Assembly (NCBI GenBank): GCA_022711465.1
Contig: JAKLEZ010000012.1
Coordinates: forward strand, 1-64,000
Source: Planctomycetota bacterium
GTDB taxonomy: Bacteria > Planctomycetota > Phycisphaerae > UBA1845 > PWPN01
DNA length: 64,000 nt
Reading direction: 5' to 3'
The notes beneath the pieces are model-generated. The model saw nothing but the letters and a program-made list of their open reading frames with translations. It was not told where the DNA came from and did not search any database. Every line of letters begins with the position of its first letter. Within the stretch, counting starts at the first letter, position 1. Below, piece by piece: positions 17,080 to 26,037 of this stretch. The position numbers and the translations under genes are program-made.

Positions 17080-18321
17080 ATGGCGGTATCGAAAGTGTCA
17101 GACTGTGCCCAGCGAATGCTGGACCGGCTCGAGCAGTTGGGTCGAGACCCCAAGGCCATCCTGAGCCGTCTCAAATCGCTCGAAATCGAAACCCCTTCCT
17201 GGGGCTACGCCGATACCGGCACACGCTTCGGGAAGTTCCACCAGGCGGCCGCCGCCCGGTCCATCCAGGAGAAACTCGACGACGCCGGTCAGGTCCACAA
17301 GCTGACCGGAATATGCCCAAGCGTGGCCGTTCACGTCCTCTGGGATTTCCCCCACGGCGCGGATGCCAAGGTGACCGAGCACGCCAGGAAGGCCGGCGTT
17401 CGCATCGGGGCAATGAACCCCAACGTGTTCCAGTCCCAGTGCTACAAGTATGGCAGCTTCGGCAACCGGGACCCGGAAGTCCGCCGCAAAGCGGTCAAGC
17501 ACTGCCTCGATTCGGTCAAGTTGGGCAAGGACCTCGGCAGCGAGTACCTCTCGCTATGGTTCGCCGATGGCACCAACTACCCCGGCCAGGACGACATCCG
17601 GGCCCGCAAGAAGCGTTTCGCCGACGCCCTGAAGGAAGTCCACAAGGCCATGCCGTCGAACATGATCATGCTGGTCGAGTACAAGCCATTCGAGCCGGCT
17701 TTCTACCACACCGATATCGCCGACTGGGGCATGGCCTGCCTTCTGGCCAGAGCCGCCGGTCCGCAGGCCCGGGTCCTGGTGGACACCGGACATCATTACC
17801 TCGCCCAGAACATCGAGCAGATCGTCGCCTGGCTGATCGACGAGAACATGCTCGGCGGCTTCCATTTCAACGACCGGCGGTACGCCGACGACGACCTGAC
17901 CATGGGCAGCATCGACCCCTACCAGGTCTTCCGCATCTTCCACGAGATCATTGCCGCCGAGGAGGAGCGGGGCCAGACGCTGAAGATTGCCTACATGGTC
18001 GATCAATCGCACAACCTCAAGCCCAAGATCGAGGCCATGATCCAGACGGTCACAACCGCGCACGAGTTGTTTGCCAAGGCTCTCCTCGTGGACCGCAAGA
18101 AGCTGCGCAGCGCCCAGGCCAAGGACGACCTGGTCGAGGCGGAGGAGACCCTCCGCGCGGGCTTCTTCACCGACACACGGCCGCTGATCGGCTACGTGCG
18201 TGAACAGATGGGCATCGAAGCCGACGCCCTGGCCGCCCACCGGGCCAGCGGCTACGAGGCCCGCGTCGCCAAGGAACGAACGGAGAAATACGGCGTCCCA
18301 ACCGAGGCGAGTTTCGCCTGA
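17080..18321 (+). CDS. rhaI: L-rhamnose isomerase (RhaI type)
   Basis: A 413-residue TIM-barrel protein resembling the RhaI-type L-rhamnose isomerases (Pseudomonas/Gram-positive type), which convert L-rhamnose to L-rhamnulose with a divalent metal. Supporting segments are DTGTRFGKFHQ near residue 45, VAVHVLWDFP, the NPNVFQSQCYKYGS loop, MLVEYKPFEP (Glu ligand), VLVDTGHHY (Asp ligand), FHFNDRRYADDD and a closing KIAYMVDQSHN. Length is usual for the family. A TTGGAG site precedes the ATG. The next genes are a small membrane protein and lutABC, so the isomerase probably starts a rhamnose-to-lactate route. No rhamnulose kinase or aldolase is adjacent. Confidence 0.82.
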   Translation: MAVSKVSDCAQRMLDRLEQLGRDPKAILSRLKSLEIETPSWGYADTGTRFGKFHQAAAARSIQEKLDDAGQVHKLTGICPSVAVHVLWDFPHGADAKVTEHARKAGVRIGAMNPNVFQSQCYKYGSFGNRDPEVRRKAVKHCLDSVKLGKDLGSEYLSLWFADGTNYPGQDDIRARKKRFADALKEVHKAMPSNMIMLVEYKPFEPAFYHTDIADWGMACLLARAAGPQARVLVDTGHHYLAQNIEQIVAWLIDENMLGGFHFNDRRYADDDLTMGSIDPYQVFRIFHEIIAAEEERGQTLKIAYMVDQSHNLKPKIEAMIQTVTTAHELFAKALLVDRKKLRSAQAKDDLVEAEETLRAGFFTDTRPLIGYVREQMGIEADALAAHRASGYEARVAKERTEKYGVPTEASFA

Positions 18322-18352
18322 TCGGTCGCGCCTTTCTGGGGAGATCGCAGCC

Positions 18353-18700
18353 GTGGCCAAGTTCTCAAGAGACTACACTCGACAAGCCAAGTTCAGCATG
18401 GTCCTGTCCATCATCTCGGTGCTGGGCGCGCTCGCCCTGATCATCCTGCTGGGCCGCAATCTCACTTGGCCTGACGTGGTCTACGGCAACAAGCTCTACC
18501 CCGCGATGGTCTATCTCGCCGGGATGGGGACGCTGGTTTTCGCCGTGGCCGGTTTCTGGCTGGGCATGACCAGCTGGGGAGAAGCACGGAACGAGAGACC
18601 GCGGTACTCGACGATCGGCTTCTTCGTCGCGGCACTGACCATCTGCCTGACGATCAGCATGCTGGCGTTTTTCTGGTCCCGCGCCCAGGTCGTCGGATAA
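18353..18700 (+). CDS. Small three-helix membrane protein
   Basis: A 115-residue protein starting at GTG 18353, with GGGGAGA 8 bases upstream. It has three TM segments: about residues 13-33 (VLSIISVLGALALIILL), 48-68 and 84-104. Short charged loops separate them, and there is no signal cleavage site. It lies 31 bases after rhaI and 71 before lutA in the same direction, so it is probably cotranscribed. I do not recognise the family. Confidence 0.65.
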   Translation: MAKFSRDYTRQAKFSMVLSIISVLGALALIILLGRNLTWPDVVYGNKLYPAMVYLAGMGTLVFAVAGFWLGMTSWGEARNERPRYSTIGFFVAALTICLTISMLAFFWSRAQVVG

Positions 18701-18771
18701 CCATCGCTCTTTTGTGCCGCAGCCCTGAGGGCAGGCTGAGCGTCTGTCGCATGCAAGGAAGGTAGCCACTC

Positions 18772-19518
18772 ATGCGCGTGTCTCTTTTTGCGACCTGTCT
18801 CGGCGATCTGTTCTACCCCGATATCCCCGAGTGCGTGGTCCGCATTCTCAACCGCCTCGGCCATCGGATCGACTTCCCCGAAGAACAGACTTGCTGCGGC
18901 CAGCCGGCCCTGAACAGCGGCTTCATGGACGACTTCAAGGCCGTTGCGGCCCGGATGATCCGGATCTTCGAGAATGCCGAAGTGATCGTGACGCCATCGG
19001 GATCCTGCTGCTCGATCGTCCGCGAATACTACCCGCACGCATTCCGGGACGATCCGACCATGCACGCCAAGGCGGTCGCCATGGCCGGCAAGACCTTCGA
19101 GCTGGTCGAGTTCCTGCAGAAGAAGCTGAAAGTGGACTGGAAGCCGTGGAACCTGTCCTACTCCGGCTCGGCGACCTATCACTACAGCTGCCACCATCGC
19201 GGCATCGACATGTCCCCGCAGGATGTGATCGGCCTGATCAAGGAGTTTCGCGGGCTGGACTTTCGCCTGCTGGAGAAGATGGAGCAGTGCTGCGGCTTTG
19301 GGGGGACATTCTCCGTCAAGTTCGGCGACATCTCCGGGGCCATGGTTCGCGACAAGGTCGCCTGCATCAAGGCCACCGGAGCCGACCTGCTGATCTGTAA
19401 CGACGGCGGCTGCACGATGAACATCATCGGAGCCTGCCGCCGCGAGGGTTTTCACATCGAAGCCAAGCACATCGCCCAGATGCTGGACGAGGCGATGAGG
19501 AACGGCAAGAGCCGCTAG
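18772..19518 (+). CDS. lutA: Lactate utilization protein A, Cys-rich (CCG) Fe-S subunit
   Basis: A 248-residue protein with two CCG (DUF3390/heterodisulfide-reductase-like) modules: TCCGQPALNSG near residue 40 with SGSCCSIV near 80, and QCCGFGGTFSVK near 175 with the CTMN segment near 220. It matches LutA/YkgE, the Fe-S/electron-transfer part of the LutABC complex that oxidises L-lactate to pyruvate. An AAGGAAGG site precedes the ATG. LutB follows 12 bases later and LutC overlaps LutB, so the three are made together. Confidence 0.9.
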   Translation: MRVSLFATCLGDLFYPDIPECVVRILNRLGHRIDFPEEQTCCGQPALNSGFMDDFKAVAARMIRIFENAEVIVTPSGSCCSIVREYYPHAFRDDPTMHAKAVAMAGKTFELVEFLQKKLKVDWKPWNLSYSGSATYHYSCHHRGIDMSPQDVIGLIKEFRGLDFRLLEKMEQCCGFGGTFSVKFGDISGAMVRDKVACIKATGADLLICNDGGCTMNIIGACRREGFHIEAKHIAQMLDEAMRNGKSR

Positions 19519-19530
19519 GGAGGTCATCCG

Positions 19531-20979
19531 GTGGGCGAGCCTCAAGTGACCAAGCACGCCGTGAGAACCGATTTCAAGAAGAGCGCCGGGCTGGCCCTGG
19601 CCAACGCGCGATTGGGCGCGGCCATGAACGCCGCGACCCTCCGGCAGGACACCGGGCGTCGGGCGATCATGCCCGAACTGGGTGATCCGCTCGTAGTGCG
19701 TGAACTCGCCAAGGCCATCAAGAACCACACCCTGCAGAACCTCGACCGATACCTTGCTCAGCTGGCCGACAACGTCCGCATGAACGGGGGCGTGGTCCAC
19801 TTCGCTCAGACCGCCGAACAGGCCCGCGCGATCATCTGCGACATTGCCCGCAAGGCCGGGATCAAGACCATCGTCAAGGCCAAATCCATGGCTTCCGAGG
19901 AGATCGAGCTCAATGACGCCCTCGAGGCGGCCGGTTTTGATGTCGCCGAAACCGATCTGGGCGAGTACATCCTGCAGCTGGCCGCCGAGAAACCTTCCCA
20001 CATTGTGACCCCGGTCCTGCACAAGACCCGGGAGGACATCGGCCAGCTCTTCCACGAGAAGCTCGGTATCGAGTACACCGGCGACCCGCCCACCCTGACC
20101 GCCGCCGCTCGCAAGGTCCTTCGCGAGAAGTTCAGACATGCCGACATGGGCATTACCGGGGCGAATTTCGGGGTAGCGGAGACAGGGACGATCTGCATCG
20201 TGACCAACGAGGGCAACGGGCGGTTCTGCTCGTCGCGTCCGCGGGTCGTCGTCTCCCTCATGGGCATGGAGAAGGTCATCCCGCGCATGAGAGACCTCCC
20301 CGTGTTCCTCAAGCTGCTGGCCAAGAGCGCCACCGGCCAGCGGATCACCTGCTACACCAGCCTGATGACCGGCCCCAGGCGGCCGGGCGACTTCGACGGC
20401 CCGGAGGAGTATCACCTGGTCATCATGGACCGCGGCCGCTCCGAAATCCTGGGTAGCGAGTTCCGGGATGCCTTGCGCTGCATCCGCTGCGGGGCCTGTC
20501 TCAACGCGTGCCCGGTGTATCGCAAGCTCGGCGGACACGCCTACCAGAGCGTCTACCCGGGCCCCATTGGCAAGGTGATCACCCCCCTGCTCGACGGGGT
20601 GATCGAGTACGAGCAGTTGCCGCTGGCCTCAAGCCTGTGCGGCGCGTGCCTGGAAGCGTGTCCGGTACGAATCGACCTGCCGACCCTGCTTCTGCAGCAC
20701 CGCGACCTGATCAGCCGGCGGAATCGCATGCCCTTCGTCTGGAAGTGGGGATTCAAAGGCTGGCGAATCGCCATGCAGTCCAGGTTCATCTACTCCTGGG
20801 GCTCCTGGTTCGGACGGCTGTTTCTGAGCGTTACCGCCAAGGACGGATGGGTCTCCAGGCTATTCGGCCCCGGCGCGGGATGGACCGACCACCGCGACTT
20901 CCCGCTGATGGCCGCCAAGCCATTCCACAGGCGATGGGCGACCATTCAGCAGAACGTCAACGAGGAGGGCAAGTCCTGA
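19531..20979 (+). CDS. lutB: Lactate utilization protein B, 4Fe-4S subunit
   Basis: A 482-residue protein starting at GTG 19531 with GGGAGG about 8 bases upstream. The N-terminal 300 residues are the LUD domain (segments VKAKSMASEEIELN, GITGANFGVAETG, and PRVVVSLMGMEKV). Two ferredoxin-type clusters follow: CIRCGACLNACPVY and CGACLEACPV. The C-terminal 100 residues hold Trp-rich helices. This is the LutB/YkgF plan and length. It couples lactate oxidation to electron carriers together with LutA and LutC. Confidence 0.92.
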   Translation: MGEPQVTKHAVRTDFKKSAGLALANARLGAAMNAATLRQDTGRRAIMPELGDPLVVRELAKAIKNHTLQNLDRYLAQLADNVRMNGGVVHFAQTAEQARAIICDIARKAGIKTIVKAKSMASEEIELNDALEAAGFDVAETDLGEYILQLAAEKPSHIVTPVLHKTREDIGQLFHEKLGIEYTGDPPTLTAAARKVLREKFRHADMGITGANFGVAETGTICIVTNEGNGRFCSSRPRVVVSLMGMEKVIPRMRDLPVFLKLLAKSATGQRITCYTSLMTGPRRPGDFDGPEEYHLVIMDRGRSEILGSEFRDALRCIRCGACLNACPVYRKLGGHAYQSVYPGPIGKVITPLLDGVIEYEQLPLASSLCGACLEACPVRIDLPTLLLQHRDLISRRNRMPFVWKWGFKGWRIAMQSRFIYSWGSWFGRLFLSVTAKDGWVSRLFGPGAGWTDHRDFPLMAAKPFHRRWATIQQNVNEEGKS

Positions 20980-21626
20980 TGCCCGAATGCACACAGGAAG
21001 CGTTTCTGGCGACGGTCCGCAAGGCCGCCTCCTTCGTCCACGGCGAGCCGGTCAAGTTACCTGAGGACACGGAGACTGCCCGGGTCATCAAGCCGGGCAA
21101 CGATGTGATCGACATCTTCATGCAGCGCCTGGACGAGGCCAAGATCCGCGCCCACCGCGTGGCCAGCGAGACCGCCCTTCCGGACAAGATCGTCGAGATC
21201 CTGGCGGAAGCCGGGGCCAAGAGCGCTCTCCTCCCGGCCGAGGATACCCCCGGCCGCGAGGCCATCATCGCCCGCCTGCAGGAGAAGGGAATCGCCCTGG
21301 CGAACCCTGACGAACGGGATGCGGCCTTCGAAGCCGACGCAGGCATCACCGGCGTGACCCTGGCGGTGGCCGAGACCGCGTCCATCTGCCTCCCGAGCGG
21401 CGGCCAGCACCGGCGGCTCGCCAGCCTGGCGGTGCCCACCCACATCGGCATCGTTCGCGTCGAGCAGATCGTGCCCGATCTGCTCGATTTCGCCGCCCGA
21501 TGGCCGGCCCGCGCCCCGGCCAACATGGTGCTCGTCTCAGCGCCCAGCAAAACAGCCGATATCGAGCTGGCCCTGGTCATGGGCGTACACGGCCCCAGGC
21601 TGGAATACGTTGTCGTCGTGGGATAG
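20979..21626 (+). CDS. lutC: Lactate utilization protein C, LUD domain
   Basis: A 215-residue protein; its ATG overlaps the lutB stop by one base (TGATG), with GAGGAGGG upstream, a sign of translational coupling. The C-terminal half carries the LUD fold: ADAGITGVTLAVAETASICL, then a THIGIVRVEQIVPDL segment and a final VMGVHGPRLEYVVVVG, as in LutC/YkgG. It completes LutABC. No regulator such as LutR is adjacent. Confidence 0.9.
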   Translation: MPECTQEAFLATVRKAASFVHGEPVKLPEDTETARVIKPGNDVIDIFMQRLDEAKIRAHRVASETALPDKIVEILAEAGAKSALLPAEDTPGREAIIARLQEKGIALANPDERDAAFEADAGITGVTLAVAETASICLPSGGQHRRLASLAVPTHIGIVRVEQIVPDLLDFAARWPARAPANMVLVSAPSKTADIELALVMGVHGPRLEYVVVVG

Positions 21627-21736
21627 AAGCCCAGCCCGTCAGATGTCGGACCGGCATCTTACCGCTCAGGCGACAGGCTCCAAGCCTGCCCACAATACCC
21701 ACCCGATAGAGTACCCAGGTGACAGACCGAAACGAG

Positions 21737-23011
21737 CTACGGCTTGGCTGTCGCACAGAACTGCTCGAACGTGCCTCCAAACAAGCCGGCCACGTCGCGC
21801 CGCACTTCTGCCTCCGTCACCTGCCAGCCCGCGCGGGCGAGATCCACGTACTTGTCGGCCAGCACCTCGGCGATGACCGCGCGGGAGTGCGACCACTTGT
21901 AGATGAGCTGGTCCAGCACCCGGGCATCAGAGTGCTGTGGAGTATGCGAGAGCCCCAGGAGCTCGAACCGCTGGCGAGTCATCTCCTCGATCATGCTCGG
22001 ATTGTTCAGGAACCACCAACAACCGAATACGTGGAGATTGGGCAGCTTCCGAGCGGTCACGCAGAGTTCATGCTGGTTCTGGCGCGAGAGCATGGTGACC
22101 AGGAAGCGGTTGTCGGGATGCCGCATGCACAACTCGCTGACCGCCTGCACGTCGGCCGCACCCACCCCGTCGCCGGCAAGCCGAAGACCAGGGTTCACCT
22201 GCCGGCGAACGCCGATCATCAGGGCGAACGGAATCCCCGCCTGGCGGGCAACCGGAAGAATACACTCCTCGATCAGGCGTCCGCAGGGACCGTCCTCCGG
22301 GAAGCGAAAGCTCGGACTGAGCGAGACGGCCATGTATCGCGGCTTCATCCGGGCGATCCAGTCGTTGAGAAAACGCCGCACGCCGTCGAGGTCGCCGGAC
22401 CCCAGGTCGCCGCGAACCGGGTAACCCCAATCGGCCAGACGCTTCGACGCCGATGGCCAGCCGGTGAGCAGAGGATCGATCCGCAGCGCGGTCTGGAAGC
22501 GAGGGTCGGCCGCCCCCCCCCTATCCCACATCGGCCGCTCGAGGTCGTCGAACGGGTCGTTGGTCATGACCACGCTCCTGACGTGGGCAGCCCTGAAAAC
22601 CGTCTCCACGTAAGCCTCGGCGTCCATCGAGGCGAAGTACTTGCGGAACAAATCCAGGTCGCGTCGCGCCGGATTCAACCCCAGTTCATGCAGCACGGTC
22701 AATACGCCGCGACAGGCCTCGGAAACCGGCGATCGCTCGATGAACAGGTGCTTCCAGACGTAGTCCGCTTGCCCGGATTTCGGCATGGCCCAGAACCGAT
22801 CGTAGGGCATCGGGGCGACCCGAAACACCTCGGCCACGAGGTAGTGGTACGTCAGCAGCTCATCCACACCCCACAGCAGCAGCGATCCGAACCGAGGAGC
22901 GTAGATGTGGGTGTGAATGTCAAGGACGGGAGCGTGATCGACCTCGCGACACACCAGATCCCGCACCATTGCGTCGTCACGGTCGGCTGTCTTCATGTCG
23001 AGTTTCCCCAT
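21737..23011 (-). CDS. Amidohydrolase-superfamily protein, uronate isomerase-like
   Basis: About 424 residues. LDIHTHIYAP near residue 30 gives the HxH metal site of the amidohydrolase TIM barrel. The later VVMTNDPFDD, the WWFLNNPSMI segment and SRAVIAEVLADKY resemble the glucuronate isomerase (UxaC) branch, which converts D-glucuronate to D-fructuronate. It is shorter than UxaC (about 470 residues), so a related planctomycete paralogue of unknown substrate is as likely. The ATG at 23011 is preferred, with GGAAGA upstream; an earlier ATG at 23041 is in frame. It converges on lutC and is divergent from the threonine aldolase. Confidence 0.7.
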   Translation of the reverse strand: MGKLDMKTADRDDAMVRDLVCREVDHAPVLDIHTHIYAPRFGSLLLWGVDELLTYHYLVAEVFRVAPMPYDRFWAMPKSGQADYVWKHLFIERSPVSEACRGVLTVLHELGLNPARRDLDLFRKYFASMDAEAYVETVFRAAHVRSVVMTNDPFDDLERPMWDRGGAADPRFQTALRIDPLLTGWPSASKRLADWGYPVRGDLGSGDLDGVRRFLNDWIARMKPRYMAVSLSPSFRFPEDGPCGRLIEECILPVARQAGIPFALMIGVRRQVNPGLRLAGDGVGAADVQAVSELCMRHPDNRFLVTMLSRQNQHELCVTARKLPNLHVFGCWWFLNNPSMIEEMTRQRFELLGLSHTPQHSDARVLDQLIYKWSHSRAVIAEVLADKYVDLARAGWQVTEAEVRRDVAGLFGGTFEQFCATAKP

Positions 23012-23133
23012 TGTCTTCCCCCCCCATGTGCCGAACGCCACCCAGCCGGCGAATCATACCCGCCGACGGACGGCCGTGCTAACATATGCCCTCGCGGGAT
23101 TGTCATTCTGCCCTGCGAACAAGGAGAACGCGC

Positions 23134-24156
23134 GTGATCGACCTGCGAAGCGATACCGTAACCAAGCCGACCGAGGCGATGCGCCGGGCGATGGCCAACG
23201 CGGTGGTGGGCGACGACGTCTTCGGCGAGGACCCCACCGTGACCGCCCTCGAGCAGAAGACGGCCGCCTTGCTGGACAAGGAAGCAGCGGTGTACATGCC
23301 CTCGGGCAGCATGACCAACCAGGTGGCGGTGCGGACCCACACCGAGCCGGGAGACGAGATCATTCTCGAGGCCAACGCCCATGTGTACTACTTCGAGGCC
23401 GGCGCCCCGGCCGCCCTGTCCGGCGTCATGTGCCGGCTGATCCAGGGCAAACGAGGCATCTACACCGCCGACGACTTGCGAAGCGTTCTCCACCCCACCA
23501 ACGTTCACTTTCCGGTGACCAAGCTGGTCTGCATCGAGAACACCCACAACCTCGGCGGCGGCAGCATCTGGCCGATCGGACAGATGGCCGAAGTGGTCAG
23601 GGTGGCCCGCGAAGCGGGGCTCAAGATCCATCTCGACGGGGCTCGCCTGTGGAACGCATCCGTCGCCACGGGCGTCCCGGAGCGAGAGTACGCGGGGCTC
23701 GTCGATTCGGTCAGCGTGTGCTTTTCCAAGGGACTGGGCGCGCCCGTGGGCTCGGTACTGGCCGGCACCGAGGCCTTCATCCAGCGTGCCCGCCGATTCC
23801 GCAAGCAGTTCGGCGGCGGCATGCGTCAAGCGGGCATCATCGCGGCCGCCGCGCTGTACGCTCTTGAAAACAACCGCGGCCGTTTGGCCGACGACCATGC
23901 CAACGCTCGCCTCTTCGCCGAGGGCATCGCCGATCTGCCGGGCATCGAAATCGATCCGGCCACCGTGCAGACCAACATGGTCTTCTTCCGAGTAACCTCT
24001 ATGCCCGCCCAGGAACTGTCCGACAAGATGAAGCAGGCCGGCATCCTCGCCCTCCCCCGCGGCGACCGGATCCGCGCGGTCTTCCATCTCGAAATCACCC
24101 GCGAGGACACGCAGGCAGCGGTGAAAGCGATGCGGGTAACTCTCCAGAAGTTCTAG
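23134..24156 (+). CDS. ltaE: Low-specificity L-threonine aldolase
   Basis: A 340-residue fold-type I PLP enzyme that splits L-threonine (and allo-threonine) into glycine and acetaldehyde. It begins VIDLRSDTVTKPTEAMRRAM, the family's diagnostic opening. Further signs are VGDDVFGEDPTV, the LHLDGARLWNAS-like IHLDGARLWNAS with PLP-contact Asp, and SVCFSKGLGAPVGS with the Schiff-base lysine at about 200. GTG at 23134 has AAGGAGA 6 bases upstream, and family length supports it over an ATG at 23086. Confidence 0.93.
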   Translation: MIDLRSDTVTKPTEAMRRAMANAVVGDDVFGEDPTVTALEQKTAALLDKEAAVYMPSGSMTNQVAVRTHTEPGDEIILEANAHVYYFEAGAPAALSGVMCRLIQGKRGIYTADDLRSVLHPTNVHFPVTKLVCIENTHNLGGGSIWPIGQMAEVVRVAREAGLKIHLDGARLWNASVATGVPEREYAGLVDSVSVCFSKGLGAPVGSVLAGTEAFIQRARRFRKQFGGGMRQAGIIAAAALYALENNRGRLADDHANARLFAEGIADLPGIEIDPATVQTNMVFFRVTSMPAQELSDKMKQAGILALPRGDRIRAVFHLEITREDTQAAVKAMRVTLQKF

Positions 24157-24164
24157 GAAGTTTT

Positions 24165-24212
24165 CAGCGGTCGGCAACCAGCGGTCAGCGGGCGGCCAAA
24201 GGCCGCGCGTCA
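24165..24212. repeat. Degenerate CGGTCRGC tract and hairpin
   Basis: CAGCGGTCGGCAACCAGCGG and the following TCAGCGG resemble the tracts within the dispersed repeat at 1637-1680 and 60299-60332, but without the flanking blocks. It is followed by GCGGCC-AAA-GGCCGC, a short hairpin that may end threonine aldolase transcription. The rest of the gap to 24350 holds no supported gene. Confidence 0.45.
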
Positions 24213-24349
24213 AGTGTCTATGGCTGGTCTTGGAGGGGCCATACCGACAAACCTGACCGACCCGAGGAAGACACGGCTCACATGAACATCATGGAATTCG
24301 GATTCGCAGGAATGATGGTCACCGGAGCGATCGTCGGCGCAGCCGTTGG

Positions 24350-25204
24350 CTACCCCGCGGCCGGGAACGCTTCCAGCTTGTGCACGAAGGCGTCAATGAT
24401 GAAATCCGGCGTCGAGGCCCCGGCGGTAACGCCCGCCACTCGGCAGCCATCAACCATCTCCGGCTTGAACTGATCCCAGGTCTCGAGGTGAAACGTGCGC
24501 GTCCCCTCTTCGCGGCAGAGGCGGGCCAGTTCCTGCGTATTGGCCGAATGCAGGCCGCCCAGAACGAACATCACGTCAACCTCGTGGGCCAACTCGACAG
24601 CCGCCTCCTGGCGACGCACGACCTCCAGGCAGAGGGTGTTGACCACCTTCAGCTCGCGGAACGGCCGGCGAGCGATGGCCCCGATCATCTCGGCCACATG
24701 TTCGGGGGCGTGCGTCGTCTGACAGAGGATGCCCAGCCTCCCGCGCGGAGGCAGGACCTCATCCAGATGCTCCTCGCTGTCCACCACGATCACATTCGGG
24801 GCGTACCCGATCACGCCCCGAACCTCGGGGTGATTGGCGTCCCCGATCATGACCACCTGGTAGCCTTCCTCGTGCAGTTGCCTGACCACCGTCTGAGCCC
24901 GCTTCACCAGCACGCAGGTCGCGTCAACGATCTCCAGCCCACGATCGCGAACCTGCTGGTAGGTCTCCGGCGCCGCCCCGTGCGAGCGGATCAGAACCGA
25001 TGACCCCGGGGCCAGCGACTCCAGATCGGCCGACTGATTCAGGCCGGCGCGCTCCAGTCGCTCCACCACCTGGGCGTTGTGAATCACCGGGCCGAGGGCC
25101 ACGACTCCGCCCGTCCCCTTCTCGGATAGGATCCGCTCGGCCAGCTCGATGGCATCCTCAACACCAAAACAGAAGCCCCGTTTGCGGGCCAGTTTGACTT
25201 CCAT
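24350..25204 (-). CDS. ispH: 4-hydroxy-3-methylbut-2-enyl diphosphate reductase
   Basis: A 284-residue IspH (LytB), last enzyme of the MEP isoprenoid pathway, making IPP and DMAPP. The three cluster cysteines are visible in RGFCFGVEDAI (about residue 12), LGILCQTTHAPEH (about 95) and NTLCLEVVRRQ (about 192). The GDANHPEVRGVIGY block, the VLGGLHSANTQELA block and a C-terminal VAGVTAGASTPDFII also match. Usual family length. Confidence 0.95.
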   Translation of the reverse strand: MEVKLARKRGFCFGVEDAIELAERILSEKGTGGVVALGPVIHNAQVVERLERAGLNQSADLESLAPGSSVLIRSHGAAPETYQQVRDRGLEIVDATCVLVKRAQTVVRQLHEEGYQVVMIGDANHPEVRGVIGYAPNVIVVDSEEHLDEVLPPRGRLGILCQTTHAPEHVAEMIGAIARRPFRELKVVNTLCLEVVRRQEAAVELAHEVDVMFVLGGLHSANTQELARLCREEGTRTFHLETWDQFKPEMVDGCRVAGVTAGASTPDFIIDAFVHKLEAFPAAG

Positions 25205-25260
25205 GAAACTCCCTTGCCGCCCCGACCAAACCCCGAGGCACCCACCGATCTTCCGCGCGG

Positions 25261-26037
25261 TCAGGGGCGCTGTTCGGACCCGGGTGTGCCATCGGTGAGT
25301 CTCGGGGAATTCGATCCGGCGATCCCCTTGCTCGGCCCTCTATTCTCACTTCTCACTTCCGCGGTGTTGCCACCGCAACGCCACGGCTCATACCATTCTA
25401 AGCGCCGTGCCGGGACGCGACTATGCCAGCAGTGTTGCATCGCCACCAGTCGCTCACGAATCAACGCCATGAGCCCTTCCGGGGAAAGCTCGGCATAGGC
25501 TTCGGGCATGATCGGCCAGCCGTACTCGATCACGACGTTCCCCGGCCGGGGCAGGGCTTTGTCCCGCGGCCAGATCTGGGTCATGCCGTCGATCAGCGTC
25601 GGCACGATCGGCACGCGAGCCTTCTTGGCGATCGCACCCACGCCCGGGAACAGCTCCCCGATCCGCCCGTCGTCTGAACGCGTTCCTTCCGGGAACAACA
25701 CCAATACGCGGCCTTGCTTGAGCCGGCGCAGCGATTCCTTGATCGCCCCGATGTCGGCGGCGTTGCGCTTGACCGGAAAGGCGTTGAGAAACTCGATCAG
25801 CCGCTTGAACCGAGGATCGGCAAACAGGGTATCCCGGGCCATGTAGTTTCCCTCTCGATAGAGGGCCATGGTCACCAGGACCGGATCCATGAAGCTCTGG
25901 TGATTGCAGACCAGCAGGGTACCGCCCGACGCCGGAACGCGATGCAGCCCGAAACAGCGGGCCTTGAAGTACATGGTGGTGAAGACCTGGCAGGCGAGCC
26001 GGCAGATCCGGTAGCTCAGGCGCATCTCTCCGATCAT
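25261..26037 (-). CDS. plsC: 1-acyl-sn-glycerol-3-phosphate acyltransferase
   Basis: A 258-residue PlsC-family enzyme that makes phosphatidic acid. The catalytic HX4D motif is in VCNHQSFMDP (about residue 40), and the second block is VLFPEGTRSDDGRIG (about 115), followed by VPIVPTLIDGM. The start codon overlaps the cmk stop (TGATG), so it is coupled to cmk. The last 55 residues (HCWHSRVPARR onward, rich in Gly, Ser, Pro and Arg) have no family counterpart and may be read-through into former intergenic DNA. Confidence 0.9.
   Translation of the reverse strand: MIGEMRLSYRICRLACQVFTTMYFKARCFGLHRVPASGGTLLVCNHQSFMDPVLVTMALYREGNYMARDTLFADPRFKRLIEFLNAFPVKRNAADIGAIKESLRRLKQGRVLVLFPEGTRSDDGRIGELFPGVGAIAKKARVPIVPTLIDGMTQIWPRDKALPRPGNVVIEYGWPIMPEAYAELSPEGLMALIRERLVAMQHCWHSRVPARRLEWYEPWRCGGNTAEVRSENRGPSKGIAGSNSPRLTDGTPGSEQRP

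Noticed and set aside
18511..20538. Long reverse-strand frame opposite lutA and lutB
   Set aside because: The forward genes have clear Fe-S motifs and coupling; the antisense frame does not.
24282..24473. Small forward frame beginning MNIMEFGFAGMM
   Set aside because: Its first 28 residues look membrane-like, but it runs into the reverse-strand ispH 3' end, with no family match. It may be a remnant.
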